Shown here: one piece after another, positions 17,409 through 26,060 of the stretch
Numbering within the stretch: position 1 is the first letter of the stretch
Layout: every line of letters begins with the position of its first letter
Source: Legionellaceae bacterium
GTDB taxonomy: Bacteria; Pseudomonadota; Gammaproteobacteria; Legionellales; Legionellaceae
Length of the DNA stretch: 64,000 nt
Assembly: GCA_030696305.1 (NCBI GenBank)
Contig: JAUYSP010000025.1
Span: 62,001 to 126,000, forward strand
Direction of reading: 5' to 3'
Position numbers and translations under genes: made by a program
Notes under the pieces: generated by a model
Databases searched by the model: none
The model's input: the letters and a program-made list of their open reading frames with translations, nothing else
What the model was told of the DNA's origin: nothing

Positions 17409-19415
17409 ATGTTAGATTTTAAAAAGGAAATTTTAAGTGGAATACCGAACGAACTACCGGTATGTCAACCATTTGATCATAGGGTAAGTCACGCACCCAA
17501 ACGTAAAGATTGCTTAACTGTAGTAGAAAAAAAATTAGCGGTACAAAACGCTTTACGTTATTTCAAACCTGAACTTCATCTCGAACTTGCAAAAGAATTT
17601 GCAGAAGAGCTACGTTTGTATGGACGAATTTATATGTATAGATATCGTCCCACATATCCAATGTATGCTCGCTCAATTGACGAATACCCATATCGTTCAC
17701 ATCAAGCTGCAGCAATTATGTTGATGTTACAAAATAACCTTGACCCTCGTGTTGCGCAACATCCCCATGAATTGCTCACCTATGGTGGTAATGGTTCGGT
17801 ATTTCAAAATTGGGCACAATATTTATTAACCATGCAATATCTGGCAACGATGACTGACGAGCAGACATTAGTTCTTTACTCAGGCCATCCTTTGGGGTTA
17901 TTTCCTTCACACAAAGATGCGCCACGAGTGGTTGTAACGAATGGAATGATGGTGCCTAATTATTCAAAACCGGATGATTGGGAGCGTTTTAATGCGTTAG
18001 GCGTTACTCAATATGGACAAATGACAGCAGGTTCTTTTATGTATATTGGTCCTCAAGGCATTGTACATGGCACAACTATTACCATATTAAATGCAGGGCG
18101 TAAAATTGCGAAAGAAAGTGAAGGGCTTGCTGGTAAAGTATTTGTATCCGCTGGTCTAGGAGGAATGTCAGGCGCGCAAGCAAAAGCAGCGGTGATTGCT
18201 GGAGCCATTGCAGTGATAGCGGAAATTAATCCAACAGCAGTAGAAAAACGGCACAGCCAAGGGTGGGTAGATGAAGTTTACACTGATTTAAATAGCTTAA
18301 TTCAACGACTGTTGGAGGCTAGAACAAAAAAAGAAGCGGTTTCATTAGCTTATGAAGGAAACGTGGTTGATTTGTGGGAAATGTTAGCGGCGAAACAAAT
18401 TGATATTGAATTAGGCTCCGACCAGACTTCCTTACATAATCCTTGGGCTGGTGGATATTATCCAGCAGACATGTCATTTGAGAAAGCACAACATTTGATG
18501 GTGACTGATCCTAAGCAATTTCGTCAAGCCGTCGAAAAAACTTTAATTCGACACGTAAAGGCAATCAACCAATTAACTGCCAGAGGCATGTACTTTTTCG
18601 ACTACGGTAATGCGTTTCTGCTAGAAGCCGGTCGTGCAGGGGCTGATATTCTCAAAGCTGATGGATCATTCAAATATCAATCTTATGTTCAAGATATTAT
18701 GGGCCCACTTTGCTTCGATTATGGGTTTGGACCATTTCGATGGGTTTGTACTTCTGGATTGGAGAAGGATTTAGCTATTACCGATGCATTAGCAGCAGAA
18801 GTGCTTGAGTCCCTTGCTAAGCAAGCTCCAAAAGAAATTCAACAACAAATGATGGATAATGTTCATTGGATTAAAGCTGCTTTAGATAATCGATTAGTTG
18901 TTGGTTCTCAAGCTCGTATTTTATATGCGGATGCTGAGGGGCGAATTAAAATTGCCGAAGCATTTAATGACGCTATCAAAGCAAAAAAAATCTCTGGGCC
19001 AATTGTTCTTGGCCGTGATCACCATGATGTTTCGGGAACTGATTCTCCCTACCGGGAAACGTCCAATATTTATGATGGTTCTCAATTTACAGCAGATATG
19101 TCCGTCCAAAATGTTATTGGCGATGCCTGTCGAGGTGCGACATGGGTATCTTTACATAATGGCGGTGGAGTAGGTTGGGGGGAAGTCATGAACGGCGGTT
19201 TTGGGTTGTTGCTCGATGGCTCACCTGAGGCTGAGCGACGATTAAAATCTATGTTATTTTGGGATGTAAATAATGGTATTGCTCGTCGCAGTTGGGCTAG
19301 AAATGCAGGCGCAATAGCCACAGCAAAACGCGCGATGCAGCATGAGCCTAATCTATCGGTGACAATGCCTAATTTAGTTGAATCAACTATTTTAGACGAC
19401 TTGTTTATGGTATAA
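17409..19415 (+). CDS. hutU: urocanate hydratase (long form)
   Basis: A 668-residue NAD+-dependent urocanate hydratase, which converts urocanate to imidazolonepropionate in histidine breakdown. Recognisable blocks are YGGNGSVFQNWAQY, TLVLYSGHPLGLFPSH, GLGGMSGAQ (NAD binding), GSDQTSLHNPW, GPLCFDYGFGPFRWVC and SLHNGGGVGWGEVMNGG. It is about 110 residues longer than the 550-560-residue proteobacterial enzyme and resembles the long form seen in anaerobes and Bacteroidetes. It is co-transcribed with the RraA-like gene. No hutH, hutI or hutG is nearby, so the pathway context is unusual. Confidence 0.92.
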   Translation: MLDFKKEILSGIPNELPVCQPFDHRVSHAPKRKDCLTVVEKKLAVQNALRYFKPELHLELAKEFAEELRLYGRIYMYRYRPTYPMYARSIDEYPYRSHQAAAIMLMLQNNLDPRVAQHPHELLTYGGNGSVFQNWAQYLLTMQYLATMTDEQTLVLYSGHPLGLFPSHKDAPRVVVTNGMMVPNYSKPDDWERFNALGVTQYGQMTAGSFMYIGPQGIVHGTTITILNAGRKIAKESEGLAGKVFVSAGLGGMSGAQAKAAVIAGAIAVIAEINPTAVEKRHSQGWVDEVYTDLNSLIQRLLEARTKKEAVSLAYEGNVVDLWEMLAAKQIDIELGSDQTSLHNPWAGGYYPADMSFEKAQHLMVTDPKQFRQAVEKTLIRHVKAINQLTARGMYFFDYGNAFLLEAGRAGADILKADGSFKYQSYVQDIMGPLCFDYGFGPFRWVCTSGLEKDLAITDALAAEVLESLAKQAPKEIQQQMMDNVHWIKAALDNRLVVGSQARILYADAEGRIKIAEAFNDAIKAKKISGPIVLGRDHHDVSGTDSPYRETSNIYDGSQFTADMSVQNVIGDACRGATWVSLHNGGGVGWGEVMNGGFGLLLDGSPEAERRLKSMLFWDVNNGIARRSWARNAGAIATAKRAMQHEPNLSVTMPNLVESTILDDLFMV

Positions 19416-19445
19416 TCACTGCCCATTTTAAGAGGATATAGTTTT

Positions 19446-19489
19446 CTCTCCAGCTACGTCATGCTCACTTAGAAAAGCGTGGTGGAGAG
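19446..19489. other. inverted repeat between hutU and ybiT
   Basis: CTCTCCA pairs with TGGAGAG over 7 bp, extended by ACG/CGT across a short internal mismatch. It lies 30 bp after the hutU stop and 15 bp before the ybiT start. It could end hutU transcription or act as a leader hairpin; there is no T-run. Confidence 0.35.
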
Positions 19490-19504
19490 TTACGAGGATA
19501 GACA

Positions 19505-21094
19505 GTGATTACATTAAATGAATTGGCCATGACTTTTGGGTCCAAGCTATTGTTTTCTGATGTGAATTTGAATCTCAATTCAAAACAAGCTTATGCATTA
19601 GTAGGCGCAAACGGTTGTGGAAAATCAACTTTTTTCAAATTAATTACTGGCGAGGAAGAAGTTAGTTTTGGTGAAATTATTATTCCCAAAGATTCCACCA
19701 TTGGTTGGCTGAAGCAAGATCAGTTTCGCTATGAAGATACCCCTATATGTGATGTTGTTTTGCAAGGAAAACAAGCTTTATGGCATGCACTGCAGGAAAA
19801 AGAAGATTTGTTTGCCTCTGAAGAATGGGATGACAAAAAAGGATTTCGATATGCCGAAGTGGAAGAATTAATTCTTCATTATGATGGCTATAATGCGTCA
19901 ATTAAAATTGAAAGCATTTTAACAGGTCTTGGTATCCCCGTTGAATATCATCAAAAACCATTAAAAGCGCTATCTGGTGGTTATAAATTACGTGTGCTAT
20001 TGGCCCAAACCTTATTTCAAAATCCGTCGATTTTATTATTAGACGAACCAACTAACCATTTAGACATCGTTTCTATACAATGGTTAGAGCAATTTCTAAA
20101 AACGACTTTTAATGGATTAACGATATTTATATCTCATGATGTTGAGTTTATTGATAATCTTGCAGATCACATTTTAGATATTGATTATGGTGAAATTAGA
20201 AAATACTCAGGTAAATATCCGTTATTTTTAGCGGAAAAACAATTACTGCAAGACCAGAAACTGATTGAAAAAAAGAGTGCTGAAGAAAAAATAGCTCATT
20301 TGCAAAAATTTGTTGATCGTTTTGGCGCAAAAGCATCGAAAGCCAGCTTAGCTCGCTCTCGAATGAAAATGATCGAAAAAATTGAAGTCCCAGATCTGGT
20401 AAATTCGTCTCGAATAGCACCGCATTTTAATTTTGTCCCCAAACGCCCCTCAGGAAAATTAGCTTGTAAATTGAAAGGAATAACTAAGTCCTTTCAAGAT
20501 AAGCAATTATTCAAAAATTTTAATTGTGAAATTCAGCGCCAAGACAAGCTGGCTATTTTAGGTGTGAATGGTCGTGGAAAGTCGACTTTAATTAAAATAA
20601 TGTTAGGACTTGTTACTCCCGATGAAGGTGCAGTCGAATGGGGTAGTGAAGTACGCATTAGTTATTTTTCTCAAGATCATCACGATTTGTTGAATCATTC
20701 AATTAGCGTTTTTGACTGGTTAAATGAGATGGCTGTTGGCTGTACGGAACAGCAGGTTCGCAAGGTATTAGGTCAAATGCTTTTTACCAAAGACAGCGTG
20801 GATAAAGATATTTTGTCTTTGAGTGGGGGAGAGTCAGCTCGATTATTGTTGGGCAAAGTGATTTTAGAGTCACCTAATATCTTATTATTAGATGAACCCA
20901 CCAATCATATGGATATAGAAACCATCGAGGTGTTAGCTGAAGCATTAAAACAATACACTGGAACATTGATTTTTGTTAGTCATAATCGTTATTTTGTCGA
21001 AAAGATTGCTACAAGAATTTTATATTTTTGTGACAATGGTAAAATTGATGACTTTAGAGGGCATTATCATGAGTATCTGTCCGAGAAGTCGTGA
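19505..21094 (+). CDS. ybiT: ABC-F family ATPase YbiT
   Basis: A 529-residue protein with two ABC ATPase domains and no membrane domain, of the ABC-F class that acts on ribosomes. Walker A motifs are GANGCGKST (about residue 35) and GVNGRGKST (about residue 355), signature motifs LSGGYK and LSGGES, and Walker B/LLLDEPTNH occurs in both halves. The linker is the basic helical region around residues 250-310. The opening and the FGAKASKASLARSR linker block best match E. coli YbiT rather than EttA or Uup. It starts with GTG, with an AGGA site five bases or so upstream. Confidence 0.92.
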   Translation: MITLNELAMTFGSKLLFSDVNLNLNSKQAYALVGANGCGKSTFFKLITGEEEVSFGEIIIPKDSTIGWLKQDQFRYEDTPICDVVLQGKQALWHALQEKEDLFASEEWDDKKGFRYAEVEELILHYDGYNASIKIESILTGLGIPVEYHQKPLKALSGGYKLRVLLAQTLFQNPSILLLDEPTNHLDIVSIQWLEQFLKTTFNGLTIFISHDVEFIDNLADHILDIDYGEIRKYSGKYPLFLAEKQLLQDQKLIEKKSAEEKIAHLQKFVDRFGAKASKASLARSRMKMIEKIEVPDLVNSSRIAPHFNFVPKRPSGKLACKLKGITKSFQDKQLFKNFNCEIQRQDKLAILGVNGRGKSTLIKIMLGLVTPDEGAVEWGSEVRISYFSQDHHDLLNHSISVFDWLNEMAVGCTEQQVRKVLGQMLFTKDSVDKDILSLSGGESARLLLGKVILESPNILLLDEPTNHMDIETIEVLAEALKQYTGTLIFVSHNRYFVEKIATRILYFCDNGKIDDFRGHYHEYLSEKS

Positions 21095-21113
21095 TATTGA
21101 GTAGGATATAAAT

Positions 21114-22307
21114 ATGTCAGATGTTAACCCAATCGATATCGCGCTTTTTTTAAATGAGTATTGGCAAAAAAAGCCTCTTGTGATTCGTCAAGCTTATCCT
21201 GAATTTACCAATCCACTTTCGCCAGAGGAATTAGCTGGTTTAGCATTGGAGGAGGAAGTCGAAAGTCGAATCGTATTAGAAACACCGAATCAAGCACCTT
21301 ATTGGCAATTGCGACGAGGTCCGTTTGTTGAGTCTGACTTTACTAAGTTGCCTAAAACTCATTGGACCTTGTTAGTGCAAGGTGTGGATCGCCTGATTCC
21401 AGAGGTTGCACTATTGTTGAATTATTTTGATTGGTTACCTCAATGGCGAATTGATGATGTGATGATTAGTTATGCAACAACACAGGGAAGTGTTGGTCCC
21501 CATTATGATAATTACGATGTTTTTTTATATCAGGCTAGCGGGCGTCGCAAATGGAAATTAACGACTAAAAATTGCAATAAAGGAAATGCATTACCTGATG
21601 TCGATTTGCGTATCATGGCCCAATTTGATGTAGAGGAAGAATATATTTTAGAACCAGGTGATATGCTCTATCTGCCTCCTCATATCGGACATCATGGCAT
21701 ATCGTTAAGTGATGAATGCATGACCTACTCATTTGGTTATAGAAGTTATCAAGGACAAGAGTTATGGGAAAGCTTTGGTGATTTCTTATCTGAAAATGAA
21801 GCATTTAGCTCATTGTTTGTTGATCCTAACTGGGCTAATTTACCTGCAACCTCCGAAATTACACCAGAGGCTTGGGTTCAAGCCCGCAATCTTATGCGAC
21901 AGGCATTAGATGACGATCAATTAATGCAATCCTGGTTTGGTTGCTTTGCTACGCGCCTAGATCCACAGTCAGAACAACACATGCCCTTACCATTAGACGA
22001 AGCAAATAGACCAACTCTCAAGTCGTTTATGAAACAATTACACCGCGTAAATATATTAGAAAGAGATGCTACTTGTCGTTTGGCTTACATCGATCAAGCA
22101 GGTGAATTAGATTTATATATAAACGGCAGTATCTGGGACATTACGAACGTTTCCGCTGGATTAGTTCAATATGTAGCAAACAATCGATTATTGAATCGGC
22201 AAGACTTATTACCTTATCTGACAGATGAAGATAATCAAAATTTCCTGTATGAGCTTTGGATTTTGCAGTGGTTACAACTCATCGATAATACAACTAGCAA
22301 CGATTAG
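21114..22307 (+). CDS. roxA: ribosomal protein L16 arginine hydroxylase (RoxA/YcfD-type)
   Basis: A 397-residue JmjC/cupin 2-oxoglutarate-dependent oxygenase. The iron-binding facial triad is visible as HYD (His130, Asp132) in SVGPHYDNYDVFL and a later His near residue 190 in LPPHIGHHG. The C-terminal dimerisation and winged-helix regions are present, giving the usual length. The E. coli enzyme hydroxylates Arg81 of ribosomal protein L16. It lies 19 bp downstream of ybiT, so both translation-related genes are likely one operon. The last 17 bp or so belong to the segment duplicated at 23092. Confidence 0.9.
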   Translation: MSDVNPIDIALFLNEYWQKKPLVIRQAYPEFTNPLSPEELAGLALEEEVESRIVLETPNQAPYWQLRRGPFVESDFTKLPKTHWTLLVQGVDRLIPEVALLLNYFDWLPQWRIDDVMISYATTQGSVGPHYDNYDVFLYQASGRRKWKLTTKNCNKGNALPDVDLRIMAQFDVEEEYILEPGDMLYLPPHIGHHGISLSDECMTYSFGYRSYQGQELWESFGDFLSENEAFSSLFVDPNWANLPATSEITPEAWVQARNLMRQALDDDQLMQSWFGCFATRLDPQSEQHMPLPLDEANRPTLKSFMKQLHRVNILERDATCRLAYIDQAGELDLYINGSIWDITNVSAGLVQYVANNRLLNRQDLLPYLTDEDNQNFLYELWILQWLQLIDNTTSND

Positions 22308-22318
22308 ACATAGGAAGT

Positions 22319-22353
22319 CTCCGTAAATGACAGTATTATTGTCACTTACGGAG
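22319..22353. terminator. bidirectional hairpin terminator, unit 1
   Basis: CTCCGTAA and TTACGGAG form an 8-bp stem, extended by TGACA/TGTCA inside it. It lies between the convergent roxA and exported-peptide genes. No T-run is evident on either strand, so termination efficiency is uncertain. Confidence 0.5.
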
Positions 22354-22366
22354 CTGAGAAATTTAA

Positions 22367-22624
22367 TTATTGCATCGGACCACGTTTAGTGTTGGAATTA
22401 GATTGACCGTCGCCAGTTGGGTCACTTCTTTCTACAGGTGTTCCAGGATTTGGTTTTTCGGACCCCTCAACTGAGAAAGTTCTTTCTCCAGGTTCTCCAA
22501 CAACACCTCCAGGTTCTGCAGGAGTTTGTTCTTTGGACTCCGCAGCAGCGCATGCACTACTTATAGGCAACGCGGTGCATATGAAACAAGCTACACACCA
22601 TGATAATATGGTTTTGATAAGCAT
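22367..22624 (-). CDS. small exported Pro/Gly/Glu-rich peptide, copy 1
   Basis: An 85-residue protein of unknown function. Residues 1-28 form a signal peptide (MLIKTILSWCVACFICTALPISSACA). The mature part is disordered, rich in Pro, Gly, Glu and Ser, and ends in NSNTKRGPMQ. A strong AGGAG ribosome site lies eight bases upstream. The paralogue at 23172 has an almost identical signal peptide and C-terminus, while the middle differs in length and sequence. Cysteines occur only in the signal region. A secreted bacteriocin-like or surface-active peptide is conceivable, but I have no direct evidence. Confidence 0.7.
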   Translation of the reverse strand: MLIKTILSWCVACFICTALPISSACAAAESKEQTPAEPGGVVGEPGERTFSVEGSEKPNPGTPVERSDPTGDGQSNSNTKRGPMQ

Positions 22625-22707
22625 AACACGCTCCTGATTAATGATTCTCTATAATTAATCTTAGTGTAAAAACTTAGATACGTCAAAATTCATAATTATA
22701 TTTGAAG

Positions 22708-23091
22708 TGTGTATTTCGGCCTAGTCGAACACTTATTTTCGGCTTTAATCGAACGGCTAATCAAACTCATAATGTTTAATATTTAAACTACAATATCTCT
22801 TCTTAAAATGAGTTGAGGTATTCAGAATAAGTCGATTATCTATGCGTAAGATTAAAGAAATTTTTAGGCAGCATCATAACAACCGAAGTTACCGTGATAT
22901 TGCTGCGAGCTTGAACGTAGGCATTAGCACCATTAGTGATTACTTGAGTCGTGCCTTGGCCTTTTTCGGATGAGTGGTCTGAGGAAGAACTCTATCAGAA
23001 GCTGTTTAACCCATTAAATAAAAAACCAGTTAAACGACCATTGCCAGAGTGGGAAGATATACATCGTGAACTACGCAAAAAAGGAATGCCG
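22708..23091 (+). mobile_element. IS21-family remnant, left end plus istA fragment
   Basis: The left end TGTGTATTTCGGCC is followed by repeated TCGAACAC/TCGAACGG motifs like the multiple terminal repeats of IS21 elements. An istA fragment then runs from 22842. The element is cut at about 23091, where duplication unit 2 begins; its right part and istB are missing, so it cannot move. Confidence 0.75.
22842..23091 (+). pseudogene. istA transposase fragment (IS21 family), frameshifted
   Basis: The first frame reads MRKIKEIFRQHH, then RDIAASLNVGISTISDYLSRA, a helix-turn-helix typical of IstA, and stops at 22971-22973. The next frame continues FSDEWSEEELYQKLF and WEDIHRELRKKGM, again standard IstA sequence. 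A frameshift therefore lies near position 22960, and the rest of the transposase, including the DDE domain, is lost at the junction with duplication unit 2. Confidence 0.8.
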
Positions 23092-23122
23092 ATACAACTA
23101 GCAACGATCAGACTTAGTAAGT

Positions 23123-23158
23123 CTCCGTAAATGACAGTATTTTTGTCACTTTACGGAG
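23123..23158. terminator. hairpin terminator, unit 2
   Basis: The same CTCCGTAA/TTACGGAG stem as in unit 1, with one inserted T in the loop side. It lies downstream of the second exported-peptide gene. Confidence 0.5.
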
Positions 23159-23171
23159 CTGAGAAATTTAA

Positions 23172-23384
23172 TTACAGCCTCGGACCACGTTTAGTGTTCG
23201 AATTAGGTTGACCGCCGCCAGCTGGTCCTCCAGTTGGTTCTCCAGTTCGTCCTGCAGGTTCTTCTCCAGGACCTTCAGGAGTTTGTGCTTTGGACTCCGC
23301 AGCAAAAGCGCATGCACCGCTTATAGGCAACGCGGTGAATATGAAACAAGCCACACACCATGATAATATGGTTTTGATAAGCAT
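23172..23384 (-). CDS. small exported Pro/Gly-rich peptide, copy 2
   Basis: A 70-residue paralogue of the peptide at 22367. The signal peptide (MLIKTILSWCVACFIFTALPISGACA) and the tail NSNTKRGP are conserved. The central region has diverged into a Gly/Pro repeat-like stretch (PTGGPAGGG) and is about 17 residues shorter. The ribosome site AGGAG is kept. Conserved ends with a variable centre suggest that the signal and the C-terminus are under constraint. Function unknown. Confidence 0.7.
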   Translation of the reverse strand: MLIKTILSWCVACFIFTALPISGACAFAAESKAQTPEGPGEEPAGRTGEPTGGPAGGGQPNSNTKRGPRL

Positions 23385-23458
23385 AACAAGCTCCTGATTA
23401 ATGATTTTCTATAATTAATCTTAGTGTGCAAACTTTGATACGTCAATATTTGCAGTCT

Positions 23459-24505
23459 TTAAGTGTGATATTTTAACCAAATTGGCAGTACTTTATTAAG
23501 ATATGTCATGAACTTCCACAATCCCACCTGCATTTCTATACTTCCAGAAGGATCAGTTTTCTTTTCAGGATAGGCAATTCCAAATCCGAATAACCCAGGA
23601 CCTATAATACCTACGTGAGGGTTATAATTTATGTGTTCATAATTACCTAAAATAATACTGTTGCGTTGTCTAAAACCAACGGCGTAAATTGCTTTGTCAC
23701 ATTGCGGCAAGTACCGAGCAATATTGGGCTCAATACTCGTATAGCGTTCTAAATTTGTAGGCCATATCCCATCAATGTATTGCCTTGCCCATTCAGCGGT
23801 GTGGCCCTTTAATCCAGTGTTATCAAATAAAATCCAATCATCCATATCCAGTGCATAACAACAAGGCGATCGATAGAAATTAATAATTTTCTTAACACCA
23901 AGATTAACTAAATTTTGAATAATGATTATGGCAGAATGTGAAGAACCAAAAACAGCATACGTTTTATCTAAGTTAATTTCTTTTTGTAATCGTTCATTAT
24001 CAATAGCATCTTCAAAAGGTATCGTTTTTATAGCAGGATAATTAAGACTTTGAGGTAAAGCACCCGTGGCCAAAATTACATTTTTAGCACGATATGTTGT
24101 AGAGCTACCTTCAAGCAACCAGCTACGATCAGAAAGAATAGTTGTATGAACAATCATTCTTTCACTATGAACGCTTTCCAAGAGTCGATTAGTGACCCAT
24201 TGCAGAGGTTCCACGATATGGTGTAACAGGCAAGTTTCATTCCGTGGAAGGCTATTTATTTTAAATTCACATGGAGCAATTGAATAAGCAAAAGATGGTG
24301 AAGCATATAGAAAATCGAGAAATAATTGCACTTTAGTATTACTGGATACATTTTTCCATAAACGTCCTAGGTCACCTACCGTAAAATAAGGGTCAATCCA
24401 CAGAATTTTGGAAGAATGAATTCCTTGGTCTAATAGTCGACCCACCGCAGCAATTCCAGCAGGTCCGGCACCAACAATTGCCCAATCATATATTTTTTTA
24501 GACAT
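23459..24505 (-). CDS. FAD/NAD(P)-binding oxidoreductase
   Basis: A 348-residue flavoprotein of the pyridine-nucleotide-disulfide oxidoreductase superfamily. The FAD-binding GAGPAGIAAV motif is at residues 12-21, a second nucleotide-binding motif FGSSHSAI is near residue 190, and an ATGALPQS segment lies between. There is no redox CxxC motif, so it is not a thioredoxin- or lipoamide-type reductase. It resembles small single-component oxidoreductases and monooxygenase-like proteins whose substrates are unknown. It is transcribed away from the BaiN-like flavoprotein gene 168 bp upstream. Confidence 0.75.
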   Translation of the reverse strand: MSKKIYDWAIVGAGPAGIAAVGRLLDQGIHSSKILWIDPYFTVGDLGRLWKNVSSNTKVQLFLDFLYASPSFAYSIAPCEFKINSLPRNETCLLHHIVEPLQWVTNRLLESVHSERMIVHTTILSDRSWLLEGSSTTYRAKNVILATGALPQSLNYPAIKTIPFEDAIDNERLQKEINLDKTYAVFGSSHSAIIIIQNLVNLGVKKIINFYRSPCCYALDMDDWILFDNTGLKGHTAEWARQYIDGIWPTNLERYTSIEPNIARYLPQCDKAIYAVGFRQRNSIILGNYEHINYNPHVGIIGPGLFGFGIAYPEKKTDPSGSIEMQVGLWKFMTYLNKVLPIWLKYHT

Positions 24506-24673
24506 AGTCCATGCTTAACTAAGAAGTCGATATTCATTCTGTCACTTTTTTTAATAAGCTGCAATTGTGTGTCATTCCATACGACATACATGTCATTAGA
24601 AATCAAAGACAGAATTGCTTTTATTTTACTTTGTAGATACCCTGTGAATCTTTCCAATTATTGAATTTGAGTA

Positions 24674-25852
24674 ATGCAATCCTTAGATGTTATTATTATT
24701 GGTGCGGGCGCTGCCGGGCTAATGTGTGGAATCGAAGCAGGTAAGCGCGGTCGAGATGTTCTTATTTTAGACAAAACCAATAAGCCCGGTAAGAAAATTT
24801 TAATGTCAGGAGGAGGGCGTTGTAATTTTACCAATACCCAAACAAGTCCTCAGCAATTTATATCTCATAATCCTCATTTTTGTAAATCAGCATTGAGTCG
24901 GTATACGCCATGGCACTTTATTAGTATGGTTGAGCGCCACAAAATTCCCTATTTTGAAAAAAAACTAGGTCAACTTTTTTGTGAAGATAAGTCGATGCGT
25001 ATAGTCGACATGCTTTTGAGTGAATGTAAACAATATCACGTTGATCTTAAATGTGACCAATCAATAACGAGCATTAAACAAGACAATGATGGATTTGTTG
25101 TCGATTGTAATCAACGCAAATATCGATGCAAATCATTAGTCATTGCGACAGGGGGGCTATCGATCCCCACATTAGGCTCTAGCCCATTTGGTTATCAGGT
25201 GGCGGCCCAATTCGGTTTGAATGTTTATCAAACACGCGCAGGCTTGGTGCCATTCACGTTACACGTTCAGGATAAATTACGTTATGAAAGCTTATCCGGA
25301 ATTTCAGTTGATTGCTCCGTTACCTGTAATCAGCAAACCTTTCAAGAAAATATGTTGTTTACGCATCGAGGTCTAAGTGGACCAGCTATGCTACAAATAT
25401 CTTCTTATTGGAATGCCGGCGAAGAGTTAGTAATTAAAGGACTTCCTGAAACTGATTTATACAATGAACTGATTCAAGCGCAGCAAAATCAAGCTGAAAG
25501 TAGTTGCAAAACCATTTTAAGTAAGTATATGGCAAAAAGAGTCCTAGATGTTTTTTATGACGATACCACGTTAAATAGAGCGATGAAGCAATTTTCTATT
25601 AAGCACTTAGAAGACATAGCTAACGCTATTCAACATTGGACAATAAAGCCCAATGCGACTGAAGGGTATCGAACAGCAGAGGTAACTTTAGGTGGTATTG
25701 ATTGTGACGAAGTGTCTTCAAAAACATTTGAAGCTCATAAGGTATCCGGATTATATTTTATTGGAGAAGTATTAGACGTAACCGGTTGGCTAGGTGGATA
25801 TAATTTTCAATGGGCCTGGTCATCCGGATGGGCTGCTGGACAAGTTGTTTAA
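24674..25852 (+). CDS. YhiN/HI0933-family (BaiN/RdsA-like) flavoprotein
   Basis: A 392-residue NAD(P)/FAD-dependent oxidoreductase of the HI0933/YhiN family. The FAD motif GAGAAGLMCGIEAGKRG is at residues 8-24, followed by the hallmark KPGKKILMSGGGRCNFTN. VIATGGLSIPTLGSSPFGY lies in the middle, and the C-terminal GWLGGYNFQWAWSSGW motif is intact. Members include RdsA (dihydrouridine/hydroxycytidine-related RNA modification) and BaiN (bile-acid reduction). The exact reaction here is not certain. It is convergent with the small Cys-rich peptide gene, with only 8 bp between. Confidence 0.9.
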   Translation: MQSLDVIIIGAGAAGLMCGIEAGKRGRDVLILDKTNKPGKKILMSGGGRCNFTNTQTSPQQFISHNPHFCKSALSRYTPWHFISMVERHKIPYFEKKLGQLFCEDKSMRIVDMLLSECKQYHVDLKCDQSITSIKQDNDGFVVDCNQRKYRCKSLVIATGGLSIPTLGSSPFGYQVAAQFGLNVYQTRAGLVPFTLHVQDKLRYESLSGISVDCSVTCNQQTFQENMLFTHRGLSGPAMLQISSYWNAGEELVIKGLPETDLYNELIQAQQNQAESSCKTILSKYMAKRVLDVFYDDTTLNRAMKQFSIKHLEDIANAIQHWTIKPNATEGYRTAEVTLGGIDCDEVSSKTFEAHKVSGLYFIGEVLDVTGWLGGYNFQWAWSSGWAAGQVV

Positions 25853-25860
25853 TCAGACGC

Positions 25861-26052
25861 TTATTTATTCGGATGTAATTGATCAGTGGGTACACACATT
25901 CCTTTGAAAAAGCTATCACAAGACCAAGCAGGTCCACAAGGTTTACAGTCTCCAGCAAATAATCCACATAATTTCATACAGGCATTCGACCAACCTGAAA
26001 CTGACCATACTAAACCGATTATCAAAGCGACTAAACGCAAGTGACGCAACAT
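25861..26052 (-). CDS. small exported cysteine-rich peptide
   Basis: A 63-residue protein with a signal peptide (about residues 1-23) and a mature part of about 40 residues holding six cysteines (ACMKLC, DCKPC, SCDSF, GMCVP). These could form up to three disulfides in the periplasm or outside the cell. The family is not recognised. It lies nine bases downstream of tag on the same strand, so it may share its transcript. Confidence 0.55.
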   Translation of the reverse strand: MLRHLRLVALIIGLVWSVSGWSNACMKLCGLFAGDCKPCGPAWSCDSFFKGMCVPTDQLHPNK

Positions 26053-26060
26053 AATGTCTC

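Larger units (their letters stand above)
22288..22707 (-). repeat. segmental duplication, unit 1
   Basis: This unit comprises the last codons of roxA, a terminator hairpin, a small exported-peptide gene and its upstream region. It is repeated in the same orientation from 23092 with scattered differences; shared start ATACAACTAGCAACGAT. The two units are separated by an IS21 remnant. Confidence 0.85.
23092..23450 (-). repeat. segmental duplication, unit 2
   Basis: This is the second copy of the roxA tail, hairpin, exported-peptide gene and upstream region. It joins directly to the truncated istA at ATACAACTAGCAACGAT. Similarity to unit 1 fades after about 23450, just before the flavoprotein gene. 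Confidence 0.85.

Noticed and set aside
24430-24657. 75-codon ORF upstream of the flavoprotein gene
   Set aside because: No ribosome site or recognisable features; it overlaps the FAD-binding N-terminus of the real gene.
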